DNA of 49,918 bases from Geminicoccaceae bacterium (GTDB lineage Bacteria; Pseudomonadota; Alphaproteobacteria; Geminicoccales; Geminicoccaceae): positions 11,719 to 61,636 of the forward strand of contig JAGRGG010000081.1 in the NCBI GenBank assembly GCA_020445645.1, given 5' to 3'. Shown piece after piece: positions 26,372 to 35,168 of the stretch. Numbering within the stretch: the stretch's first letter is position 1; every line of letters starts with the position of its first letter. Under the pieces are notes generated by a model, which ran no database searches, was not told the origin of the DNA, and saw only the letters and a list, made by a program, of their open reading frames with translations. Position numbers and translations under genes: made by a program.

Positions 26372-28147
26372 GTGACCTTCGCGCAAGGGGCCATCGTCGC
26401 CATCTTCGTCGCCCTCATGGGGCTGTTCGTCTGGGGGCGGGTCCGCCACGACGTGGTGGCGATGGGCGGGCTGCTGGCGGGGGTGCTCTTGGGCGTCGTC
26501 CCGGCGAAGGCGGCGTTCTCCGGCTTCGGCGAGACGGCGGTGGTCTCGGTCGCCGCCATGCTGGTCCTCACCCGCACCCTCACCGAGACGGGCGCCACCG
26601 ACTGGCTGAGCCGGAAGGTCGAGGGCTGCACCCGGACGGCGTCGATGCACGTGGGCGCGCTTTCGGCGGTGACGGCGCTGATCTCGACCGTGATGAACAA
26701 CGTCGGCGCGCTCGCGCTCATCATGCCGATCGCCATGCAGACGGCGGCGAAGACCAAGCGCTCGCCCTCGATCCTGCTCATGCCGATCTCGTTCGCGGCC
26801 CTCCTTGGTGGCCTCGTCACCCTCATCGGCACGCCGCCCAACATCCTGGCCTCCTCGTTCCTCGAAAAGGCGACGGGGCGCCCCTTCTCGATGTTCTCCT
26901 ACACCCCGGTCGGCCTGCCGCTCGCCGTCGTCGGCGTCGTGTTCATGGCGACGATCGGCTGGCGCTTCCTGCCGAAGTCGCGGCGCTCGGCCGAGGCCGA
27001 GAGCTACTTCGCCATCGCCGACTACGTGACCGAGGCCAAGGTGGGGCCGAAGACCCCCCTCATTGACAGGAGCTTCGGGCAGGCGTCGGACCTGTTCGCC
27101 CGGATGGACGCCGCGATCCTGGGCCTGCTCCGCGACGGGCGGCGGCTGCCGAACGTGCCCCGGCGCTTCGCGATCCGGGAGGGCGACATCCTCATCGTCG
27201 AGGCGGCGCCGGCGAGCCTGCAACGCCTGAGCGAGGCGCACGGGCTCGAATTCGGCGACGCGACCGGCCCCGCCTTCCAGCTCTCCAGCGATGACGTCCG
27301 GCTCTCCGAGGTCGTCATCCGGCCGGGCTCGGAGCTGGACGGGCGCAGCGGCAACCGGGGGCGCCTCGCCCAGCAGTTCAACGTCACCCTGCTCGCCATC
27401 GCGCGCGAGGGCGGCCCCATCCGCGACCGGCTCGACCGCATCGTCCTCAAGGCCGGCGACGTGCTCCTCCTCCAGGGCGAGACGGTGCGGCTGAACGAGG
27501 TGATCCGCCTGCTGGGCTGCCTGCCGCTCGCCGAGCGGCGCCTGCAGATGGCCAAGCGCCGCCACGCGCGGCCGACGCTCGCCGTCTTCGCCGTCGCCAT
27601 CCTCGCCGTCGCCGTGAACGCGGTCGACCTGCCCGTGGCGCTCTGCACGGCGATCGCCGTCCTGGTCGCGGTGCGCATCCTGCCCGCCCGCGAGCTCTAC
27701 GACGCCATCGACTGGCCGGTCATCGTCCTGCTCGCCGCCCTGATCCCGCTCGGCACGGCCTTGCAGGAGACGGGGGTGACGCAGAACATCGCCCTCGCCA
27801 TCGTCCGCGCCGCGCAGGACCACGGGCCCATCGCGGCGCTTGGCATCGTCTTCCTCGTCACCATGATCACGACCGACATCCTCAACAACGCCGCCACCGT
27901 CGTCATCATGGCCCCCGTCGCCATCGAGACCGCGCAAAGGCTGCACGTCAGCGTCGAGACCTTCGTCATGACGGTCGCCATCGCGTCCTCCTGCGCCTTC
28001 CTCACCCCGATCGGCCACCAGAACAACACGATCGTCATGGGGCCGGGCGGCTACACCTTCACCGACTACATGCGGCTGGGGGCGCCGTTGCAGGCGGTCC
28101 TGATCCTGTTCGCCGTGCCGCTGCTGCTGCTGGTGTGGGGGTTGTGA
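26372..28147 (+). CDS. SLC13-like permease with TrkA-C (RCK-C) domains
   Basis: 591-residue inner-membrane transporter of the divalent anion:sodium symporter family. Two membrane halves flank a soluble centre (about 205-395) with two TrkA-C domains, the standard build of YfbS-like proteins. Family motifs: VMNNVGALALIMPIA near 108 and GLVTLIGTPPNILAS near 148 in the first half; MTTDILNNAATVVIMAPVA near 510 and LTPIGHQNNTIVMGPGGY near 547 in the second. The start is GTG 26372, 9 bases after the aminotransferase stop, so probably the same operon. Transported anion unknown; dicarboxylates or sulfate are typical. Confidence 0.88.
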   Translation: MTFAQGAIVAIFVALMGLFVWGRVRHDVVAMGGLLAGVLLGVVPAKAAFSGFGETAVVSVAAMLVLTRTLTETGATDWLSRKVEGCTRTASMHVGALSAVTALISTVMNNVGALALIMPIAMQTAAKTKRSPSILLMPISFAALLGGLVTLIGTPPNILASSFLEKATGRPFSMFSYTPVGLPLAVVGVVFMATIGWRFLPKSRRSAEAESYFAIADYVTEAKVGPKTPLIDRSFGQASDLFARMDAAILGLLRDGRRLPNVPRRFAIREGDILIVEAAPASLQRLSEAHGLEFGDATGPAFQLSSDDVRLSEVVIRPGSELDGRSGNRGRLAQQFNVTLLAIAREGGPIRDRLDRIVLKAGDVLLLQGETVRLNEVIRLLGCLPLAERRLQMAKRRHARPTLAVFAVAILAVAVNAVDLPVALCTAIAVLVAVRILPARELYDAIDWPVIVLLAALIPLGTALQETGVTQNIALAIVRAAQDHGPIAALGIVFLVTMITTDILNNAATVVIMAPVAIETAQRLHVSVETFVMTVAIASSCAFLTPIGHQNNTIVMGPGGYTFTDYMRLGAPLQAVLILFAVPLLLLVWGL

Positions 28148-28206
28148 AGCGGGAGGCAGGAGAGCCGGTTTCGGTTTATTTTCCTATGTGCTCGTCGTGC
28201 CCGCTC

Positions 28207-28267
28207 TTGGGTTCGTTTGGATGGTTGCGTGGGGGCGTTTTCGTGCGCCTTGGGTTCGTTCGGATGG
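28207..28267. repeat. Pair of 18-base direct repeats in a convergent intergenic gap
   Basis: TTGGGTTCGTTTGGATGG at 28207-28224 recurs with one change at 28250-28267, a 43-base period. The surrounding 210 bases between convergent genes are less GC-rich than elsewhere (a T-rich patch near 28170-28185). No open reading frame of note. Function unknown. Confidence 0.6.
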
Positions 28268-28327
28268 CTTCCCGAGTCCCCCCCCGAAGCCCGAGCGGCC
28301 GGGATCAGGATCAGGACGGCGGCGGCT

Positions 28328-28346
28328 GCGGACGCGAAGCGTCGTC
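28328..28346 (-). terminator. Repeat copy R6 near the SDR stop
   Basis: On the minus strand, GACGACGCTTCGCGTCCGC starts 11 bases after the SDR stop and contains the GACGC-TTC-GCGTC mini-hairpin common to the repeat family. It is a half copy without a mirrored arm. Confidence 0.5.
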
Positions 28347-28357
28347 TTCCCTTGCCC

Positions 28358-29035
28358 TCAGCCCCCCCGCAGCAGATCGAGGATCGCGGGGGCGCGTTCG
28401 TCCGGGGTGGCTTGCTCGGCGATCGGGCGGCCCGGGTAGCGGGCCTGCCAGAGCCTGGTGCCGGTCGGGCCGGGGTCGTGGAGGCGGACGCGGAGGCGGG
28501 GCGTGGCGAGTTCGGCGGCGTAGGCTTGGACGACGGCTTCGAGGGCGGCCTTGGCGGCGGCGTAGGCGGCCATGAAGGGGGTGCCGGGGGGGACGTCGGC
28601 GTCCTTGAGGAAGACGGCGGCGCCGCCTTCGCCCGCCTTCAGGACGGGGTCGAGGGTGCGGATGAGGCGCTGGGCGGAAAAGGCGTGGAGGGCGACCGTG
28701 GCTTCGAGGGCCTTGGGGTCGAGCTGCCACGTCGGGGTCAAGGGGCCGTGCTCGGCGGCGGCGTGGACGAGGCCGTCGAGGCGGCCGAAGCGGTGGTAGA
28801 GGGAGGGGCCGAGGCGGTCGACGGCGTCGCCGTCCTTGAGGTCGAGGGGGAGGAGGGTGAGGGCGTGGCCCTCGGCGCGAAGATCGTCGTCGAGTTCCTC
28901 CAGGGCCGCCTTGGTGCGGGCGACGGCGACGACTTGGGCGCCCTCCCGCGCGGCGGCGAGGGCGACGGCGCGGCCGATGCCTCGGCTGGCGCCGGTGACG
29001 AGGAGGACTCGGTCCTTCAAGGTCGCGTCCGGCAT
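28358..29035 (-). CDS. Short-chain dehydrogenase/reductase-like protein
   Basis: 225-residue Rossmann protein with the NAD(P) motif TGASRGIG (14-21) and the active-site pair Tyr158-x-x-x-Lys162 (YAAAK). The usual catalytic serine, 13 residues before the tyrosine, is absent: the region reads FLKDADVPPG, with Asp145 there. The NNAG motif is changed to HAAAE, as partly seen in YciK-like proteins. Activity may be altered or lost. ATG 29033-29035 overlaps the purF stop, so it is the last gene of the purF operon. No substrate can be assigned. Confidence 0.85.
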   Translation of the reverse strand: MPDATLKDRVLLVTGASRGIGRAVALAAAREGAQVVAVARTKAALEELDDDLRAEGHALTLLPLDLKDGDAVDRLGPSLYHRFGRLDGLVHAAAEHGPLTPTWQLDPKALEATVALHAFSAQRLIRTLDPVLKAGEGGAAVFLKDADVPPGTPFMAAYAAAKAALEAVVQAYAAELATPRLRVRLHDPGPTGTRLWQARYPGRPIAEQATPDERAPAILDLLRGG

Positions 29036-30486
29036 CAGTCGGCCTCGGCGAGGAGGGTGAGCTGGGCGTCGCCCTCGTTGGCGTCGGCGTCGAGGAGGCG
29101 GGTGGGGTAGTCGCCGGTGAAGCAGGCGTCGCAGTATTGCGGGTGCTCGCCGTCGCGGCCCCCCTCGCCCGCCGCCCGGTAGAGGCCGTCGATCGAGACG
29201 AAGGCGAGGCTGTCGGCGCCGATGAGCCGGCCCATCTCCTCGACGCTGTGCAGGGCGGCGAGCAGCTTCGCGCGCTCGGGGGTGTCGACGCCGTAGAAGC
29301 AGGGGTGGACCGTGGGGGGGCTGGCGATGCGGAGGTGAACCTCGCGGGCGCCCGCCTGCCGGACCATGCTGACGATCTTGGTCGAGGTCGTGCCGCGGAC
29401 GATGCTGTCGTCGACGAGGACGACCCGCCTTCCCTCCAGGCTCGCCCGGTTGGCGTTGTGCTTCAGGCGGACGCCTAAGTGCCGGATGCTGTCGGTCGGC
29501 TCGATGAAGGTGCGGCCGACGTAGTGGTTTCTGATGATGCCCAGCTCGAAGGGGATGCCGGACGCCTGGGCGAAGCCGATCGCGGCGGGAACGCCCGAAT
29601 CGGGGACGGGGACGACGAGGTCGGCGCCGGCGGGGGCCTCGCGGGCAAGCTCCTCGCCGATGCGCTTTCGGATCTCGTAGACGCCTTTGCCGTCGAGCCG
29701 GCTGTCGGGCCTTGCGAAGTAGACGTATTCGAAGACGCAGAAGCGCCGCCGCTTCGGGCGGAACGGGCGGCGCGAGTGGACGCCGTCCCCGTCGACGATC
29801 ACCATCTCGCCGGGGTCGAGGTCGCGGACGAACTCGGCGCCCAGGATGTCGAGGGCGCAGGTCTCGGAGGCGAGGACGTGGGCGTCGCCCAGCCGCCCGA
29901 GGACGAGGGGGCGGACGCCCAGGGGGTCGCGGACGCCGATCACGGCGTCGTCGACGAGGGCGACGAGCGACCACGCACCCTCCACCTGGTCCAGCGCCTC
30001 GACGAGGCGGTCCCGGATCGCGCGCGCCTTCGAGTGGGCGACGAGGTGGACGACGACCTCGGTGTCGGTCGTCGACTGGAACAGGGCGCCCCTGGCGGCG
30101 AGCGAGCGGCGCAGGTTGAGGGCGTTGGTGAGGTTGCCGTTGTGGGCGATGGCGATGCCGCCGGCGACGAGGTCGGCGAAAAGGGGCTGGACGTTCCTGA
30201 GCATGGACGCGCCCGTCGTGGCGTAGCGGACGTGGCCGATCGCGGCGTGGCCCTTCAGTTCGGCCAGGACGTGCGGGTCGTTGAAGCCGTCGGCGACGAG
30301 GCCCGTCGCCTTGCGGCTCCGGAACTGGCGGCCGTCGAAGGCGACGATGCCGGCCGCCTCCTGGCCCCGGTGCTGGAGCGCGTGCAGGCCGAGCACGGCG
30401 TGGGCGGCGGCGTCGGGGTGGCCGTGGACGGCGAAGACGCCGCACTCCTCGCGCGGCTTGTCGTCGTCCAGGAAGGCAGGCGTCAT
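29035..30486 (-). CDS. purF: Amidophosphoribosyltransferase
   Basis: 483 residues; catalyses the first committed step of purine synthesis (PRPP plus glutamine to phosphoribosylamine). It has an N-terminal propeptide ending before Cys15 (REECGVFAVHG), the nucleophile exposed on processing. The glutaminase domain includes HNGNLTN and GHVRYATTG, and the PRPP-binding loop is VVLVDDSIVRGTTS near 360. FCVFEYVYFARPDS, CFYG and YCDACFTGDYP provide the four cysteines expected for the 4Fe-4S-type enzyme. It lies 11 bases after cvpA, the common cvpA-purF pairing. Confidence 0.96.
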   Translation of the reverse strand: MTPAFLDDDKPREECGVFAVHGHPDAAAHAVLGLHALQHRGQEAAGIVAFDGRQFRSRKATGLVADGFNDPHVLAELKGHAAIGHVRYATTGASMLRNVQPLFADLVAGGIAIAHNGNLTNALNLRRSLAARGALFQSTTDTEVVVHLVAHSKARAIRDRLVEALDQVEGAWSLVALVDDAVIGVRDPLGVRPLVLGRLGDAHVLASETCALDILGAEFVRDLDPGEMVIVDGDGVHSRRPFRPKRRRFCVFEYVYFARPDSRLDGKGVYEIRKRIGEELAREAPAGADLVVPVPDSGVPAAIGFAQASGIPFELGIIRNHYVGRTFIEPTDSIRHLGVRLKHNANRASLEGRRVVLVDDSIVRGTTSTKIVSMVRQAGAREVHLRIASPPTVHPCFYGVDTPERAKLLAALHSVEEMGRLIGADSLAFVSIDGLYRAAGEGGRDGEHPQYCDACFTGDYPTRLLDADANEGDAQLTLLAEAD

Positions 30487-30497
30487 GGCGGGTCCGT

Positions 30498-31103
30498 TCA
30501 GCGGGTTCGCTCGACGAGGCGGTCGACGGCGTCGGTCGCGCCGGGGGCGTAGCCGTCGACGGCCTGCCCGACCGCCCCGCCCGCCGCCTCGATGGTCCCG
30601 CGCGTCGGGCGGACGATCTCGGGCGGCAGGAAGCTTGCGATCTCGGCCGCACCCTCCTTGATGAGCGGCAGGGTCGCGGCGTTCCTCACCCAGTCGGGGT
30701 GGCTCTTGGGGGGGACGATCATCGAGGCGATCAGGTAGCCGGCGACGACGATGAAGGCGCCGCGCGCGGCGCCGAAGAGGAGGCCGAGCAGGCGGTCGAC
30801 GGGGCCGAGGAACCCGCCTTCCACCCCGCGCGCGACGAACTGCGCCACGATCTTGAAGACGACGAGCGGCACGGCGAAGACGGCGAGGCCGGTGGCGATG
30901 TCGGCGAGGAGGGGGTGGTGGACCTGGGCCGCGACGTAGGGCCGGGCCTCGGCGAAGCCGAACCACGCGACGGCGAACGCGCCGATCCAGCATAGGAGGC
31001 CGAGCCCTTCGCGCACGACGCCCCGGCTCATGGCGAGGAGCGCCGAGAGGCCGACGAGGACGGCGACGGCGATGTCGAGGACGGTGAGACCCGTGCCGCT
31101 CAT
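30498..31103 (-). CDS. cvpA: CvpA family membrane protein
   Basis: 201-residue inner-membrane protein with four hydrophobic helices in the first 150 residues (opening TGLTVLDIAVAVLVGLSALL) and a proline-containing soluble tail. CvpA is linked to colicin V production and envelope homeostasis; the exact role is unsettled. ATG 31101-31103 is chosen, with GAAGGT upstream, over an in-frame TTG at 31124 that would add seven residues and overlap radA. Between radA and purF, as in many alphaproteobacteria. Confidence 0.9.
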   Translation of the reverse strand: MSGTGLTVLDIAVAVLVGLSALLAMSRGVVREGLGLLCWIGAFAVAWFGFAEARPYVAAQVHHPLLADIATGLAVFAVPLVVFKIVAQFVARGVEGGFLGPVDRLLGLLFGAARGAFIVVAGYLIASMIVPPKSHPDWVRNAATLPLIKEGAAEIASFLPPEIVRPTRGTIEAAGGAVGQAVDGYAPGATDAVDRLVERTR

Positions 31104-31113
31104 GCGCGAACCT

Positions 31114-32514
31114 TCATGCGTCAAGCGCTTCCTCGCGCCTTCGGCCGCGCCGCACCGGCCCGATCAGGGCGACGAGGTCGGCGAGCCGCGTGGTCTCGAC
31201 GAGCGCGATGCCCCCCTTCGGCGGCTTCGCCATCCGGGGGACGACGGCGCGCTTGAACCCCAGCTTCTGCGCCTCCCGCAGCCGGGCGTCGGTCTGGGCG
31301 ACGGGGCGAACCTCGCCGGCCAACCCGACCTCCCCGAAGACCACCGTCTGCCCCGGCACCGGCCGGTCGGCGAGCGAGGAGACCAGCGCGGCGGCGACGG
31401 CGAGGTCGGCGCCGGGCTCGCCCACCTTCAGCCCGCCGGCGACGTTCAGATAGACGTCGCGCCCGCTCATCACAAGCCCGCAACGCGCTTCGAGCACGGC
31501 CAGGATCATGGCGAGCCGGTTGCCGTCCCAGCCGACGACGGCGCGCCTGGGGGTGGCGAGCGGGCTGGGGGCGACGAGGGCCTGGACCTCGACCAGGATC
31601 GGCCGCGTGCCCTCGATCCCGGCGAAGACGGCGGCGCCCGCGATCCCCTCCTCGCGGTCGGCGAGGAACAAGGCGGAGGGGTTGCCGACCGGGTGGAGCC
31701 CGGCTTCGCGCATCTCGAAGACGCCGATCTCGTTCGCGGGGCCGAAGCGGTTCTTGACCGCCCGAATGATGCGGAACTGGTGCCCCCGCTCGCCCTCGAA
31801 GTAGAGGACGGTGTCGACCATGTGCTCCAGGACGCGGGGGCCGGCGATCTGGCCCTCCTTCGTCACGTGGCCGATGAGGAGGACGGCGGTGCCGCGCTTC
31901 TTGGCGAAGCGGATCAGGTCGTGCGACGCGGCGCGGAGCTGCGTCACCGTGCCGGGCGCCGGCTCCAGCCCCTCGACGTGCATGGTCTGGATCGAATCGA
32001 TGACGAGGAGGTCGGGGGCGGTCGGGCCGTCGACGGTGGCGAGGATGTCCTGGACCGAGGTGGCGACGCCGAGGCCGATGGGGGTGTCCTCCAGGCCGAG
32101 GCGCTGGGCGCGCAGGCGGATCTGCTCCGCCGACTCCTCGCCCGTGACGTAGACGACGCCGCGCCCGGCGGTGGCCAGGGCGGCGGCGGCCTGGAGGGTG
32201 AGGGTCGACTTGCCGATGCCGGGGTCGCCGCCGAGCAGCATCGCCGAGCCCTTGACGATCCCGCCGCCGAGCGCCCGGTCGAGTTCCTCGATCCCGGTGG
32301 CGAGCCGGGGCGGCATCCGCTCGGTGCCCTTCATCCCGGAGAGGACGAGCCCGGCGCGGCCCCTGGCGCTCGCCGCCCCCTTGGGGCGCGCCTCCGCCGC
32401 CTCGCGCTCTTCTTGCAGCGTGTTCCATTCGAGGCACGCCTCGCAGCGCCCGGTCCACTTGGGCTGGACGTTGCCGCAGGACTGACAGACAAAGACGTTG
32501 CGGGGCTTGGCCAT
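31114..32514 (-). CDS. radA: DNA repair protein RadA (Sms)
   Basis: 466-residue hexameric branch-migration ATPase assisting RecA. The four-cysteine zinc finger is at 10, 13, 24, 27 (CQSC...CEAC), Walker A GGDPGIGKST at 95-104, the RadA-specific KNRFG at 254-258 and a Lon-protease-like C-terminal domain (about 330-460). The frame extends far upstream, but the conserved MAKPRNVFVCQSCG fixes the start. It is divergent from modA across 78 bases and 10 bases upstream of cvpA. Confidence 0.96.
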   Translation of the reverse strand: MAKPRNVFVCQSCGNVQPKWTGRCEACLEWNTLQEEREAAEARPKGAASARGRAGLVLSGMKGTERMPPRLATGIEELDRALGGGIVKGSAMLLGGDPGIGKSTLTLQAAAALATAGRGVVYVTGEESAEQIRLRAQRLGLEDTPIGLGVATSVQDILATVDGPTAPDLLVIDSIQTMHVEGLEPAPGTVTQLRAASHDLIRFAKKRGTAVLLIGHVTKEGQIAGPRVLEHMVDTVLYFEGERGHQFRIIRAVKNRFGPANEIGVFEMREAGLHPVGNPSALFLADREEGIAGAAVFAGIEGTRPILVEVQALVAPSPLATPRRAVVGWDGNRLAMILAVLEARCGLVMSGRDVYLNVAGGLKVGEPGADLAVAAALVSSLADRPVPGQTVVFGEVGLAGEVRPVAQTDARLREAQKLGFKRAVVPRMAKPPKGGIALVETTRLADLVALIGPVRRGRRREEALDA

Positions 32515-32592
32515 GTCGCCTCGTGACGTATCCGGGCGGATCCGACGATCCCGCCCCAACGATCCCACCATATGGCGACGGAGACCCCGATA

Positions 32593-33351
32593 ATGAACCC
32601 ACGGCCGGGCCGGCTCCGCGCCCTCCTCGTCCTGGCCCTCCTGGCCCTCCCCGGCGGCGCCCGCGCCGACACGCTCGTCTTCGCGGCGGCGAGCCTGCAA
32701 GGGGCGCTGGATGCCGCGATCGAGGCGTCGGGGGTCGCGGCCAAGGCGTCCTACGCCGCAAGCTCGACGCTGGCCCGGCAGATCGAGGGCGGGGCGGAGG
32801 CGGGGCTGTTCATCTCGGCGAACCCCGAATGGATGGACTACCTGGCGACGCGCGGCCTGATCGACGCCGGGAGCCGCCGCGACCTCCTCGGCAACACGCT
32901 GGTCCTCGTCGCCCCGCTCGGGGGGGCGCCGGCGGGCGGGCTCGACCTGCCGCGGGCGCTGCCGGCGGCGCTCGGCGGGGGGCGCCTCGCCGTCGGCGAC
33001 CCCGACCACGTCCCGGCCGGGATCTACGCCAAGGAGGCGCTGGAGCATCTGGGGCTGTGGAAGGATTTGGCCCCCCGCCTCGCCCGCGCCGACAACGTGC
33101 GCGGCGCCCTGGCGCTGGTCGAGCGCGGCGAGGCGCCGCTCGGCATCGTCTACGGCACGGATGCGGAAGCAAGCGACAGGGTCGAGACCGTCGCCACCTT
33201 CCCGGACGACGGCCACGCCCCGATCCGCTACCCGGCGGCGCTGACCAGGGCGGCGGACGCGGGGGCAAAGCGCCTGCTCGCCTTTTTGGAGGGCGACGTG
33301 GCGGCGGAGATCTTCAGGGCGCACGGCTTCACCGTGCTCGCCGGACCCTGA
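32593..33351 (+). CDS. modA: Molybdate ABC transporter, periplasmic binding protein
   Basis: 252 residues with a signal peptide (RLRALLVLALLALPGGARA) and a mature protein opening with DTLVFAAASLQGALDAAI, the molybdate-binding signature. ASSTLARQIEGGAEAGLFIS and GDPDHVPAGIYAKEALEHLG are also typical. ATG 32593 has GGAG 9 bases upstream; seven extra in-frame residues are possible. First gene of modABC. The 78-base upstream gap shows a direct repeat ACGATCCC at 15-base spacing but no recognisable ModE-type Mo box. Confidence 0.93.
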   Translation: MNPRPGRLRALLVLALLALPGGARADTLVFAAASLQGALDAAIEASGVAAKASYAASSTLARQIEGGAEAGLFISANPEWMDYLATRGLIDAGSRRDLLGNTLVLVAPLGGAPAGGLDLPRALPAALGGGRLAVGDPDHVPAGIYAKEALEHLGLWKDLAPRLARADNVRGALALVERGEAPLGIVYGTDAEASDRVETVATFPDDGHAPIRYPAALTRAADAGAKRLLAFLEGDVAAEIFRAHGFTVLAGP

Positions 33352-33365
33352 CGGGCCTCCTCCTC

Positions 33366-34061
33366 ATGTGGCTGACCCCGGACGAGGCCGACGCACTGCG
33401 CCTCTCCCTGAAGGTGGGCCTGTGGTGCATGGCCCTCGGCCTGCCGCTCGCGCTCGGCCTCGCCCTCCTCCTCGCCCGGACCCGCTTTCCCGGCCACGGC
33501 CTCCTCAACGCGCTGGTCCACCTGCCGCTCGTCCTGCCGCCGGTCGTGACGGGCTACCTCCTCCTCCTCGCCTTCGGGCGGCGGGGTCCGCTCGGGCGCC
33601 TGCTCGAGGACGCCTTCGGCCTCGTCCTCGCCTTTCGCTGGACGGGGGCCGTGCTCGCGGCCCTCGTCATGGCGCTGCCCCTCATGGTCCGGCCGATCCG
33701 GCTCTCGATCGAGGGGGTCGACCGGCGGCTGGAGGCGGCGGCGGCGACGCTCGGCGCCGGCCCGCTTCGGGTGTTCCTCACCGTCACCCTGCCCTTGGCG
33801 CTGCCCGGCCTCGCCGTCGCCGGGATCCTGGGCTTCGCCCGGGCGATGAGCGAGTTCGGGGCGACGATCACCTTCGTCTCGAACATCCCCGGCGAGACCC
33901 GCACCCTGCCGCTCGCCATCTACACGGCGATCCAGGTGCCGGGCGGCGAGGGCGGTGCCCTTCGCCTCACCCTGATCGCCGTCGCCGTGTCGCTGCTGGC
34001 CCTCCTCGCCTCCGAGGCGTGGAGCCGGCGGCTCGCCGCCCGGCTGGACGGGCGGCCTTGA
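33366..34061 (+). CDS. modB: Molybdate ABC transporter, permease
   Basis: 231-residue inner-membrane permease with five to six helices. The ABC-interaction (EAA) loop reads EAAAATLGAGPLRVFLTVTL near residue 120. NALVHLPLVLPPVVTGYLLL near 44 is the ModB hallmark. The ATG is 14 bases after modA, and the TGA overlaps the modC TTG start. Works with ModA and ModC to import molybdate. Confidence 0.94.
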   Translation: MWLTPDEADALRLSLKVGLWCMALGLPLALGLALLLARTRFPGHGLLNALVHLPLVLPPVVTGYLLLLAFGRRGPLGRLLEDAFGLVLAFRWTGAVLAALVMALPLMVRPIRLSIEGVDRRLEAAAATLGAGPLRVFLTVTLPLALPGLAVAGILGFARAMSEFGATITFVSNIPGETRTLPLAIYTAIQVPGGEGGALRLTLIAVAVSLLALLASEAWSRRLAARLDGRP

Positions 34062-35146
34062 TCGAGGTCGAGGTCGAAGGGGGATTCGGCGGCTTCGTCC
34101 TCGACGTGGTGTTCCGGAGCCCCGCCGGGATCACGGCGCTGTTCGGCCATTCGGGCGCCGGCAAGACCACGCTGGTCGCCATGATCGGCGGCCTCCTGCG
34201 CCCAAGAAGGGGCCGCATCGCCCTGAACGGTCGGGTGCTGTTCGACGCCGCCCGGGGCATCGACCTGCCGGCGCGCCGCCGCCGGATCGGCCACGTCTTC
34301 CAGGAGGGGCGGCTGTTCCCCCACTTCAGCGCCGGGGGCAACCTGCTCTACGGTGCCAGGCTCGCCCCCGTCCCGCCGTCCAAGGCCAGGATCGGGGAAG
34401 TCGTCGCCCTGCTGGGCGTCGGCCCGCTCCTGAAGCGCCGCCCGAACTCGCTCTCGGGCGGCGAGGCGCAGCGGATCGCCATCGGCCGCGCCCTCTTGAG
34501 CCAGCCCGACGCCCTCGTCCTCGACGAGCCGCTCGCCGGGCTCGACCACGCCCGCAAGCAGGAGATCCTCCCCTACCTCGAAGGCCTGCGCACCCAGGCG
34601 GGCCTGCCGATCCTCTACGTCAGCCACGCGATCGACGAGGTCGCCCGCCTCGCCCGCGACATGGTGCTCCTGAGCGGCGGCCGGGTCGCGGCGACGGGGC
34701 CGGTCGAGACGGTGCTGGGCCGCCTCGACCTCCGCCCGATGACCGGCCGCTTCGAGGCCGGCTCGATCCTGGAAGGCCGCCTCGCCGCCCACGACCCCGA
34801 AGACCACCTGAGCGAGGTCGCCTTGGGCGGCCAGCGCCTCGTCCTCCCCCTCGTCGACGCCCCCCTGGGCGCCACCGTCCGCCTGCGCGTCCGCGCCCGC
34901 GACGTGGCGCTGGCGCTGTCCCGCCCGGAAGGCATCAGCATCCAGAACGTGCTCAAGGGCCGGATCGCCGACCTCCGCACCGCCGGCCCCGGCCTCGTCG
35001 AACTGAACCTCCTCGTCGAAGGGCAGACGCTCTCGGCAAGGCTCACCGTGCGCGCGGCACGCGCCCTCGACCTGAAACCGGGCCTCGAAGCCTTCGCGCT
35101 GGTCAAGACGATGGCGCTCGATCGGTCGGGGATCGCGGCGAGGTAG
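34058..35146 (+). CDS. modC: Molybdate ABC transporter, ATP-binding protein
   Basis: 362 residues. Walker A GHSGAGKTT (about 29-37), signature LSGGEAQRIAIGRALL near 130, Walker B LVLDEPLAGLD near 152 and the switch histidine in VSHAIDEV; the C-terminal 75 residues form a molybdate-binding TOBE domain (ISIQNVLKGRIADL onward). The start is TTG 34058-34060, overlapping the modB stop (TTGA). No other start codon would keep the first beta-strands (IEVEVEGGFGGFVLDVVF). The stop is followed by a degenerate terminator repeat. Confidence 0.94.
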   Translation: MIEVEVEGGFGGFVLDVVFRSPAGITALFGHSGAGKTTLVAMIGGLLRPRRGRIALNGRVLFDAARGIDLPARRRRIGHVFQEGRLFPHFSAGGNLLYGARLAPVPPSKARIGEVVALLGVGPLLKRRPNSLSGGEAQRIAIGRALLSQPDALVLDEPLAGLDHARKQEILPYLEGLRTQAGLPILYVSHAIDEVARLARDMVLLSGGRVAATGPVETVLGRLDLRPMTGRFEAGSILEGRLAAHDPEDHLSEVALGGQRLVLPLVDAPLGATVRLRVRARDVALALSRPEGISIQNVLKGRIADLRTAGPGLVELNLLVEGQTLSARLTVRAARALDLKPGLEAFALVKTMALDRSGIAAR

Positions 35147-35150
35147 GAAC

Positions 35151-35161
35151 ACGCCACGCGT
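35151..35161. terminator. Degenerate repeat copy R8 between modC and mlaF
   Basis: ACGC-CAC-GCGT, followed by CCGCCCC, matches the repeat-family core with TTC changed to CAC. It sits in the 22-base gap between convergent genes. A 4-bp stem is weak on its own, so this is the least certain copy. Confidence 0.3.
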
Positions 35162-35168
35162 CCGCCCC

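Noticed and set aside
32515-32592. ModE Mo-box before modA
   Set aside because: No CGTTATAT-type palindrome is present; only a short ACGATCCC direct repeat is seen.
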